DNA of 64,000 nt from Lunularia cruciata (Eukaryota > Streptophyta > Marchantiopsida > Lunulariales > Lunulariaceae): assembly GCA_948567375.1 (NCBI GenBank), contig OX419759.1, positions 40,091,493 to 40,155,492 of the forward strand. Direction: 5' to 3'. Positions 46,381 through 55,260 of the stretch are shown here, piece after piece. The notes under the pieces are model-generated. The model made no database searches. It saw only the letters and a list, made by a program, of their open reading frames with translations, and was not told the DNA's origin. Position 1 is the stretch's first letter. Each line of letters begins with the position of its first letter. A program made the translations under genes and the position numbers.

Positions 46381-47330
46381 AACCTCTCCTTGAGCTCTAC
46401 AAAATCTCTCTCCTGCTCATCTCCCCAACACCACTCCTGTGTAAGCTTGGTCAGCTTTGTCAAGGCCTTGGCAATGGCACTAAATCCTCTAACATAGCGG
46501 CGATAGAAGTTTGCCATTCCAAGGAATGCTCGCACTCTGCTCACATCCGTAGGCCGAGGAATACGTGCAATAGCCTCCACCTTGGTCTGCTAGACACCAA
46601 GTCCTCCGGGGTAGATAGTGTGACCCAAATACTCAACCTGCTCGTGGAAGAACCTACACTTCCCAGGATGTAGTTTGAGTCCATGAGATCTCAACCTCTC
46701 AAACACCTCCAACAACTGTCTCTCATGCTCTTCCACAGTAGTGCTATAAACCAAAATGTCATCAATATAGCACCAAGAAAAATCCAATCTAGCTAGGATC
46801 CTATCCATGACCCTCTGGAACTCAGCAGGAGCGTTCTTTAACCCAAATAGTAAGAACCTCCACTGATATAACACATCCTTGCCATGAGGATCAATAGCCC
46901 AAAATGTTGTCTTGGACTTATCCCCCTCCCTGATTGGCAACTGATGATATCCTGCTCGAAGATCCAAAGTACTAAAGACCTTTGCATGCCCAATCGCATC
47001 AAAAATCTCCTCCGGTGTAGGCATGGCATACCGATCAGCCCTGGTCTGTCGGTTGATGGGACGGTAATCTCCACACATCCGCCTATCTGTATAGTTGCCA
47101 TGCATATCCTTCTTGGCTGGCATCACTGTTGTTGATGCATACTCTCCATGTGAAATCTCCACCAAACCAGCCTCAAAAAGGTCACTACTCCGGCTCTAAA
47201 TCAATGTCCTCTCCATCTCACTATATCAATAAGGACGTCGGAAAACTGGTGTGTCACTAGTCAGCTCAATCCGTATACCAGGTCCCTTCAGAGCACCCAA
47301 ATCCTTCATACTGAAGGCAAAACAACTCGT
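46381..47330 (-). pseudogene. C reverse transcriptase
   Basis: The domain begins around ELTSDTPVFRRPY (about 47240) and continues with EISHGEYASTTVMPAKKD. CGDYRPINRQTRADRYAMP and STLDLRAGYHQLPIREGD (first catalytic Asp) follow. LFGLKNAPAEFQRVMDRIL, the catalytic YIDDILVYS (about 46769-46746) and FLGMANFYRRYVRGFS (about 46540) complete the order. Stops are TAG/TAA at about 47219 and 47198 and TAG after GGLGV (46590), the last being CAG in D. The fingers, palm and thumb order is standard for Ty3/gypsy. It is placed after, not before, the methyltransferase. Confidence 0.9.
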
Positions 47331-47790
47331 GTGACTCCTCAAGAACCTCCAAACCCTCCGTCTTTCCTCTCCAGTCAGCTTGGGTCCAAGATCTGGCTCC
47401 CAAGTATCCTCTGTAACTGTAGTAGGAGTGGAAGACGTACTGACTGGCTGCTACATTGGGCCCTTGGGAGCAATAGTGTCATGCTCCCGACCACTAGAGG
47501 TCCTAACCTCTGTGTGAAAAACTCCCTCCACTCTGGCTGCAAGCTCCACACGTCCTCTGGCTGCATCCCATGTGGACCAAGGGTGTAATCCAAGTAGCCC
47601 ACGCTCACCTGGATGGACTCCAAGTAGACCACTCTCCCTAGTAGCTAGTGGATGTGTCCCAAGAATACCATGTCCACTCGGTCCATCACCCCCAACATGT
47701 GCCTGAATCGTCTCGATAGGCACAGGGCTCACAAGTGTCCGAGTGGTGATGCCTATCAAGCGCATCTTACGCTGCTCTGCCAAACCAAGG
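47331..47790 (-). other. C linker between methyltransferase and RT
   Basis: About 150 codons follow the methyltransferase, with GDGPSGHGILGTHP, repeated GVHPGERGLLGLHP and a conserved EERRRVWRFLRSH before RT. No domain is recognised. In D this linker is interrupted by G. The frame is that of RT, with one TAG (47451). Confidence 0.6.
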
Positions 47791-49066
47791 CTCACAATCC
47801 AGGTCAAACAGTTCAGGTCCATAGCCTGACCTAACACTTGACGCCTGGATGCCTCTGACACTGCTGGAACAGCGGTAATACCGGTGCAAAAACCCATTGC
47901 CCGCTCTCTCTCATCAGCATTGGGCTCCACCAATTGCTGTAACTATGAGTCCCAAACAAGTCCAGGTCCTCCCTCTCGAAAAGCATGAGAGCTTGGGAAA
48001 CTCATGAGTGTAGGAAATGCAGCTCTAGGCTGTCCAACTAGGTTCACCACTGCCATAGGTGACCTATCAGCCACTACCACTATCTGAGACTGACGCCCAA
48101 CATCCAAGATATCATTAACAAGAATGTGGTCCAGTCGCTGAATCCCATCATAAGCACGCTGTAGAACCTCTCTGGGTAAGAGGTTCGTCCACCAAAGACG
48201 AAGACGGTGAGCCCGTGATCCCACTCTGGCATCTAACAATACAGCAGGTCCCATCCATGAATGGACCTGATGTGTACTCGCCACCACTCTAGTGCAAGAA
48301 TCACCCATCAATGGAACGTTCTCCAAAAGGTAAGCTCGAGAAACAGACTGATGAACCTGGTAGCTTAGGACTGATCTCTGGGCGTGGTGCACTCTGCTGC
48401 TGGAGAAACAGACTGAGGATCCTGAAGACCCAAACCACGGCCCGCACGTGTATGTCCCTGACATGGCCATCCAGAAATCACCAAGTGAATAGGCCCATGT
48501 CTCTCTAGGTCATGCACCCCCAGTAAGGAAATGTCTCCTGGTAAGGCCTTCTGGTAACCTCTGACTGCTGACATTGGTAATAACTCCGGATACCGATAGG
48601 CCAAGTGTGCCACATGATGTTGAGAGACTCACCTAGCAGTCTCATCTCTCTCTACATACAAGTACCTCTGTACTCGGATACCCGCCTGTAACACCGCAGC
48701 TAGTCCGGTGCTGATCCCACCAAACAACTCCAATAGGCATATCCTCTCTACTAGATACTGCCAAGCAATGAGTGTGGTATCCAGAGGTGTCAAATCAATC
48801 GCCTCTGGAGGCTCATCCTCACACTCATCCCCTGATGGTACGAAGGCTCCACTCCAAGCCTGCTGCACCAACTGATCTGCATGCTGCTGCAATGCCTCCT
48901 CTGAACTCCACAATGGAACATCCAAGGTGGATGGAACAATCCCACTCGTACTCCATAGCCGAGTGATCTCCTCTGGTACTAGAGTATCCTCTGCATGGGC
49001 GTTCCCCTCCAACAAGTCACCAGGCCAAGTAACTGCACCGTTGAAAGCTAAAATTGATGCTGCCAT
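47791..49066 (-). pseudogene. C DNMT3-like C5 cytosine DNA methyltransferase
   Basis: The motifs of a C5-MTase appear in linear order. Motif I is LLELFGGISTGLAAV (48736-48692), followed by RYLYVERDETAR. Motif IV is SGWPCQGHTRAGRG (48475-48434), with the catalytic Cys codon at 48463-48461. Motif VI is LLENVPLMG (48326-48300), and a motif VIII-like block reads SRAHRLRLWWTNL (about 48218). FPTLMSFPSSHAF, DERERAMGFCTGIT (about 47915) and motif X-like RRQVLGQAMDLNCL follow (about 47838). The S-AH-R-R--W-NL block and linear order fit DNMT3 rather than the permuted DRM enzymes. Lesions are TGA at 48629 (CGA in D), TAG at 47943, and a patch with a frameshift at 48370-48420. It lies between protease and RT in the same polyprotein. 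Confidence 0.85.
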
Positions 49067-49636
49067 GGTCCCGGACTATAGTGAGCCAAGACTGCCACTA
49101 TTGAAGCATACTGGTAGGCGACATACCCGTCCCTCACCAGACTGCCAACCAGGTCTATAAGAGGCTGTCTCCTCCCAATAGTCAATGCTGAAACCCATAG
49201 GGTATAACACTGCTCTCCCAACTAGCACATCATATGACTCAGCTATCATCGCAATAGCCTGAGCTCTCACCACCAATGGAACATCCAAGGTGGATGGAAC
49301 AATCCCACTCGTACTCCATAGCCGAGTGATCTCCTCTGGTACTAGAGTATCCTCTGCATGGGCGTTCCCCTCCAACAAGTCACCAGGCCAAGTAACTGCA
49401 CCGTTGAAAGCTAAAATTGATGCTGCCATGGTCCCGGACTATAGTGAGCCAAGACTGCCACTATTGAAGCATACTGGTAGGCGACATACCCGTCCCTCAC
49501 CAAACTGCCAACCAGGTCTATAAGAGGCTGTCTCCTCCCAATAGTCAATGCTGAAACCCATAGGGTATAACACTGCTCCCCCAACTAGCACATCATATGA
49601 CTCAGCTATCATCGCAATAGCCTGAGCTCTCACCAC
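48911..49636 (-). repeat. in-frame tandem duplication of 363 bp in C
   Basis: 48911-49273 and 49274-49636 are nearly identical direct repeats of 363 bp (121 codons). Each contains the end of the protease (SYDVLVG through YRPGW), the TAG junction and the start of the methyltransferase region (MAASILAFNGAVTWPGDLLE). Only a few bases differ between copies. D lacks the duplication. Confidence 0.9.
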
Positions 49637-50143
49637 CGAGCTATCAGTCGGATGACCAGGCTGAACCTGGACAACAAGCTCCCCACGTATGATGTATTGT
49701 GTTGAACCACCACCTAGAGGTGTCTGGATCTGAAATGGACAACTCTCCACATCGGTCTTCCGTAACTCCAGACCAACAACTGCAGCCTTCCCCAACATAA
49801 GGGGCTGCGCACCAGAGTCTAACAAGACTCTCTGTGGTGTATAGACCTTCCCTGAAGGTCCCACTAAACAAAAGATCCCCCTCTGGTTATCCAATAGGAC
49901 AACACCAAGTGTAAACCGCGCTCTCTCAAAGGCCGGTCTAGCTGGCAACTCCTCTAGTCTAGCGGCTGCTGCCTGCCATAAACCACTGGTCGCTGAACGG
50001 ATCCCATGCTCCTCAACCAAGCCAGCTCCACTACCAACCACCTCTGCTCTAGTAGTAGGAACTGCACCATCCCTACTCTCACACAACGTGGCAGCCAACC
50101 GGAACACTGGGGCTGGGTCAACTCCCACTGTAAAACATGTCAC
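49437..50143 (-). pseudogene. C aspartic protease
   Basis: The domain follows gag after a one-base shift near 50130 (SASDMF). It contains GIFCLVGPSGKVYTPQRVLL, the active site DSGAQPLMLGK (about 49820), and CPFQIQTPLGGG. SYDVLVGGAVLYPMGFSID (about 49600) and YRPGW follow. The D-S-G triad is kept, unlike the D-F-G of both D copies. A TAG (49437-49439) ends the frame at the junction with the methyltransferase part; D has CAG there in its 5' copy. The enzyme would cleave the polyprotein, including release of the methyltransferase. Confidence 0.85.
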
Positions 50144-51907
50144 TGGCTGAAAATAAAGGATGCCGCATAATCAGCTGAGCCGCCCCCAACATCATGCTAG
50201 ACTCAGTCCGTGTAGTAGCAGGTGGTTGACTAGCAGGTACTCCATCAGGTACTCCATCACCACCTACCACACCTGCACTGGGACATCTAGGAACCATGGA
50301 TGTTGTCTGCAATGCCTCAGATAGCATGAAAGACTGGGGAAGTCTGACCTGTCTCCCAACCTCTCCTCTCTGTGGGTCCAACTCCACTGATGCTCCTCTA
50401 GGCTCTGGAGCACGTACTGCACTCCTAGTCATTGCTGCAGATGCATCCACCTGTGCTGCTCCGCACATGAAGTCCAAAGCATCTCTATCACCAGCATATG
50501 AGGTGGAAGCCTCAGCACCCGAATCTGATCTCCTCTGAGCAATAGCCATACTAGCCAATCTATGCTCCAACTGCTCAATCCGAGTAGCCATAGTTGTGTC
50601 AGAAGTAAGGGCAGGTACTGCACCCCTACTAGGTGTAGATCCTCTACCACCACCTCTACCACCTTGTCCTCCATGAATTGGAGCTCCTCTACTACCTGCC
50701 ATAGCAGCCCTACCACTCCGTAACTCCGGGTGTAGGTCAAAACATCGGTCACTAGTGTGACCAAATCTGTGGCAATGCTCACACTGCCACTGTGCTGGCT
50801 GTGATGCACCAGAGGTATCAGGTCCGCTGCCCTGAGTACACTCTCTCCTATGGTGAGGTCCACCACAAGTCCAACAAGCAACACCACCACTCACTGGCTG
50901 CTGCTGACCCAAAAATGAGGGTAAGGGTCTAACTCCACTAGGCCCTCCACTCGCTCCATAGGATCTGGGCTGTCCACCCTGTCCTTGAAAACCAACTGGG
51001 CGTGGTGCACTCTGCTGCACTCTAGAAGAAGTCACAACCGTGGATGAGGTCTCTCTACCAAATCCAACTGTCACCACTCTCTCCTCCACCATGTTGAGCT
51101 CAATACGCTCAGCCAAACCAAAGACTACTACCAAAGTGGGCGAAGTAGCCTGCAACAACGTAGCATCACAAACTCTACGTCGCAACTCCCTGTCCAGTAT
51201 CCCATACCAAAACTGGACTGCCTGGGCCTTAGTAACTCCCTGAGTGAAACTGATCAGCCGCCTCATGCGAGTATATGCCTTGCGTAGGCTCTCTCCAGCC
51301 TTCCACTGGAACTCCTGCAAGCTCCTTAGCTTGTCAATCTGCACTCCCTGGTAGTTTTGCCTCAAACATAGGAAGAACTCAACCATGGGGTTAAACCCCG
51401 GTACCACACCACCTCTTGCAGCAGTTCCTCCACTCGTAGTAGCACTATCTCCAGCTAGTGCACCTCCACTAGCTCCACCCACACTACTCGAGCTAGAACT
51501 TGTAGGTACAGCCGATCTACTCCTGGCCACCGAGCCTGAAGTGATGGAGACATAGTGTGGAGACCAATACTGCTCCATAACTCAATCTCCTCCAAATGAG
51601 CTCTCCTGAACTCATGGTAATCATCCATCGGTGGACCCTCCAAGTGCTGAAACAACCCCTTCCATGCCATGAAGGGTGTGAACAAAGTCGGGTTCCACAT
51701 CTGCTGCAGATCACACCAACTATCGAACTCTTGGATGAAGTCATCCAACTCAATGGTACCCACTGTACCAGAGTAATGCCTAGGGCCTTTGGAGGCCCCA
51801 TAAATCTCGTCCATGTCCCACAACAACGGTGCGGACACACCAAGTGCACTCTCAACTGAATCAGCTCCGGTGTCGAACTCCAACTCAGAGTCAATCTCCT
51901 CCCTCAC
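50118..51907 (-). pseudogene. C gag with two zinc knuckles
   Basis: The start equivalent to D's MREEID lies at 51907, where the codon is GTG. The capsid-like part includes LDDFIQEFDSWCDLQQ and, after a frameshift near 51570, EFFLCLRQNYQGVQIDKLRSL and FWYGILDRELRRRVCDATLL. Two knuckles follow: CWTCGGPHHRREC (CX2CX3HX4C, about 50880) and CEHCHRFGHTSDRC (CX2CX4HX4C, about 50785). A Gly-Arg-rich stretch RGGRGGGRG comes next, then a Ser/Ala-rich linker. 51578-50118 is 486 codons without a stop. The frameshift separating the first 110 codons is a lesion or, less likely, programmed. Confidence 0.85.
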
Positions 51908-53343
51908 TGGGACCTGAGATACAAGCTGATACCGAGTACCACTCCGAGTAAACCCACTACGTACTGCAGGGCTAACTCCTCTGGAATCTCCAAAGAACTC
52001 CGTCGTGACCACGTAATTGCAATAGCAAACCCGAACCACCAACTGCAACTGCAAGTCGCAACCACAAGTACCCCACCAAGTGCTAACACCACCACGTGCC
52101 AACACCAACTAAACACCACCCACTAATGTAACTCTACCAAGATAACTACACTAGGGGAAGGGCAACCTATAACCTGCCATCATAACATGCACTCTCACGG
52201 TCTGCAGGTCATCACTTCCTGCCTCACTGGAGAGAAACAAAGGTAGTCTGACTGGTCATCACTCCAGCCTCACCACCGAGAGCACACCAGAGCACCAACG
52301 CTCAAAAGTCAAGGCACCTCACACAAACATGGTGCACAAACAAGAAGCAAAGAATGGAGGGGATCTAATCACAAGAAATCTAAATGAAAACCCTCCATCT
52401 CATAACACAACACGGGACTGACTCTACCACCATTTGGCATTTGACATAAGAGTAGTTCGTATCTAAGTCCTAAGCTACCAGGATCACCAAGAATGGGATC
52501 AAACTACCTCTCCTAGCCAAAGCTACATGTGTATAGGTGACAGTGGCACAGTCACTATGACAACAAGTGAGGGTGGACCAGTTGGCTAGGGCACCAGTCT
52601 AGGAACAAGAGATCTAGGGGTCAAACCTTGTTGCGCACAATCTAGCAAGAAAGGCAGATTTTGCCAACCAATGACCAAGATCTACACTAAACTAGCTAGC
52701 CTCACGCCAACAAGCTGGCTTGCTGGCCCTTCTAGGCCTTTGTAGCCTCTCATAGCCCACAGCCCTATGCCTCGAAATGCCAAAATTCAGCCAAATGAGG
52801 CCTTTCTTGTTGCCACTTCGAACCTCCTCCAAAATTGGCAAAACTTCTCCAAATCTGCGAAACTCCTCCAAACTAGCAAAACTTCTCCAAATCTGGCCAA
52901 ACATCAAAACTCCTCCAATTCTGGCCCAAAATCTGATGTAAATTTGACGTAAAATCTGACGTAAACCCTAAAGATGGACGTCTGCCAAATCTCCCGCTAA
53001 CTTTCCACTCGAGCCAAATTGACAAAACGGGTTTTTCCAAATCACAATTTCATGAGCTTTCCAACTCCACCTTCAATTTCACTTTCTGAGCCCAACTCGC
53101 AGCAAATTGGTCTTGCCTTCACCTCCTGAGCTCAAAATCACAACACTGCTCAAAAATTGCTCCTTCTTTGCTCGAAATTTGGCCAGCGCTTCCGCACACC
53201 GTCCGCCTAACTGCCAAATTTGCATCAACTACACAAGCTTCTGCACACTAGGGAAACACAGAACCTGAATCGAGCTACCACGATCCACCGAGCTGGGAGA
53301 TACCACCAACACTCAACGTTCCTGCACTCGATTTCCCCCTGAC
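51908..53343. other. C leader, non-coding
   Basis: 1.4 kb between the LTR and gag, paralleling the D leader at 19972-21386. It includes short repeats such as CAAAACTTCTCC between 52780 and 52920. No gene is recognised. Confidence 0.6.
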
Positions 53344-53359
53344 CTCACTTCTCTAATGT
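53344..53359 (-). promoter_or_regulatory. putative self-complementary primer-binding site of C
   Basis: On the minus strand this reads ACATTAGAGAAGTGAG directly after the LTR body. It pairs over all 16 positions (two G-U) with CTCACTTCTTTGATGT in the 5' LTR (53552-53537). It pairs with only one G-U with the 3' LTR version. The complementary site begins 27 nt after TATAGTTTTG (from 53579), that is, near the expected RNA start. Confidence 0.45.
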
Positions 53360-53807
53360 AATCAGATTGCTTAACACTCTCAACTCAACTCAACTCAGAT
53401 CAATACTTGATCTGTCACTCTATAAACTACCAACAACTGGGCACTGATTACAGTCAAGCCACACCCACTCAAGCACAGAGAATCCAGGTGACGCTCGCCG
53501 GCCTCTGTCCACCATAGCCAGGAACTCGAAGGCTCAACATCAAAGAAGTGAGCTCTCTGGAGCTCACTTCAAAACTATACCCCCTGGACTCGAGCTAGCC
53601 CTGAAACCCTAATGGTCCCACTGATGGCACACTCGACGGTGCAAACGGTGCAAAGTGACGGTGGGCCCCACCGTGAAGTCAGTACTCCGAACACAAAATC
53701 TAACCGTCGGAAAGTAGTCCCTGAGAAACTGCTAGAATAACTCTAACTACCATCACTGGAACTCCAGTGTCCGAGCATCTAGATGTGGAACTACAAATGG
53801 CGTGACA
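53360..53807 (-). repeat. C 5' LTR body (448 bp)
   Basis: It starts TGTCACGCC at 53807 and ends CAATCTGATT at 53360. No 107-bp repeat follows it, in contrast to the 3' end. Confidence 0.9.
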
Positions 53808-54288
53808 ATGGTTCTACATTAGTCATGATTAGCTAAATTTAGTCATAACTAAGATAGAGGGGACCTTACTTTAGAGGAAGTGAAAAAGATGAGCACCATT
53901 ATTTTGGATTCTAGTGTGTTGACTTGGTATTATTCCTAGGTATTTGGCTTTGAGGAAAGAGTTGAGAACTCTTGGGCCCACAAGCCTTTTTGTTTTGGAT
54001 TCTTCTATAGTCCAAGGATAGCCCATGTGAAGGAATCCTTGACTTAGTGGTTGGGTCAAGATAATATCACATGCTAGTGGAATATGCCCATGTGAATGGA
54101 TATGCCTTTCTACTTTTTGACTTTACTTGACCTTTAGTCTAGTAACTTGAGTTATTGTGGTAATTAGTAAATTTGGTACGTAACTTTGTCACAAGTATAT
54201 AAACAAGGGGTGAGGAGGTACTCAAAATTATTTCATTTGCAACTATATCTCTCTCATTGAGTTCTCTAGAGAGCAATATCTTGAGTCT

Positions 54289-55260
54289 TGCCGAGACTTC
54301 TCTAGAAGGCAAGATAATGTTCCGTGTTCAATTTTACATTAGGCAAAAGGAGAGTATGAGAGCTCACTTGGAGAGAACATTAGGAGAGGAGAGGGCTGAA
54401 CTTATGTTAGAGAACCAAGATCCATTTGTATACCCTATAGTTCATTATGATGTCTTTGAAGTGATTTTGTACATCTTGTACACATGAGAGGATTTGGAGA
54501 GATTGTGTGAGATGGATTGTAGATTTTGGGTAAAATCTCAAGCTTGAGATCTAGATTTGAAATTTCTATACATTATAGCTTGGGTTATCTTTTGGTTTTC
54601 ACACTTAAAATTATTGTGAGAGCTAATATGCGCACTGGACTAGAATTTTTTAAAGTTCATAGGGTAAACTGCTCTTGCAACTACATGCTCTCTGGAAAAT
54701 TTTATAGAGTCTACCATTTCTTCAATTTATTTTGGGTTCATTGTCCTCAAATTTTTCAAGAAAATTCAGTGCATTATATCCTACTTGCTGACTAAAAAAT
54801 TAGAGAGAGATCATTCTTGCATACAGAGTTATGAGTTTTTGAAGTGAAGGGGGTGGTTATCAGACCAAATCTGAAATATGTGTGATAAATAGAAAGGTGT
54901 CTAGGCCAAATGGCTTGATGAAAAGATCTGAAATTTTGCAAGGAGGTATGCCTTGAAGTTGTGATCAAGTGCAAAAAATTTCAAAGGATTGTCACATATT
55001 GGTTGAGAGATTTGAGTAAAAGTGTGAGGAACGGTCAATTCTACAAAGTGGAGATCTCATGCATGAGAAGTTTGAGAGCAACAAAAAGCATGTTTGAGTA
55101 TTAAGATTCATCTTTGGAACATAGAGTGTCATCAAGAGTGGAAATTGAGACTATGTAAGGTTTTTAACGGGTTTGAGGTGATTGTAGGGGTGGATTTGAG
55201 GAAAAGAGAGTTTACAATAGAATCTGAAGAGAGTGTTCCTCCACTAATGCACCTCTTCCT
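54289..55260. other. unassigned insert in B2
   Basis: The stretch lies between the truncated B2 5' LTR and A4. It has a short frame, GKIMFRVQFYIRQKE then LGEERAELMLENQD (54300-54487), and little else. It matches neither the B gag seen in B1 nor A. It may be the missing B gag leader or a fragment of another element. Confidence 0.35.

Larger units (their letters stand above)
43509..53807 (-). mobile_element. element C: Ty3/gypsy retrotransposon encoding a DNA methyltransferase and a PHD finger
   Basis: C runs on the minus strand from TGTCACGCC (53807) to GCACGACA (43509), 10.3 kb. It is flanked by ATGG at 43505-43508 and 53808-53811, which is ATGGTT in other B LTRs. The order is LTR body, leader, gag with two zinc knuckles, protease, a tandemly repeated 121-codon segment, DNMT3-like methyltransferase, RT, RNase H, integrase, PHD finger, then repeat R2, LTR body and repeat R1. 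The two LTR bodies differ at about 16 of 448 positions by hand count, nearly all transitions. This makes C a comparatively young member of the nest. About ten stops and two or three frameshifts make this copy non-coding as it stands. Confidence 0.9.
43416..54288 (+). repeat. B2 5' LTR, split by C and truncated
   Basis: The pieces are 43416-43508 and 53812-54288. The second piece has TATATAAAC at 54196-54204 and stops matching the other B LTRs after GAGTCTTG at 54288, about 120 bp before the expected LTR end. Confidence 0.75.

Noticed and set aside
46838-47101. Alternative minus frame in the RT of C and the + frame at 46239-46673
   Set aside because: Both overlap the RT/RNase H reading, which has the conserved motifs; these frames have none.
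47791-49066. Methyltransferase as a stray host gene fragment inserted in a retrotransposon
   Set aside because: It occupies the same polyprotein position in two separately inserted elements and is in frame with its neighbours apart from local lesions.
43509-53807. C as a DIRS- or Ngaro-type element because of split direct repeats
   Set aside because: It encodes a DDE integrase with zinc domain and shows 4-bp target duplications; no tyrosine recombinase was seen. Only the repeat layout is similar.
53871-54059. Recurrent 62-codon minus frame in B LTRs (also 39847-40035, 61921-62109)
   Set aside because: It recurs because the LTR recurs; it lies in non-coding LTR sequence with no known motif.
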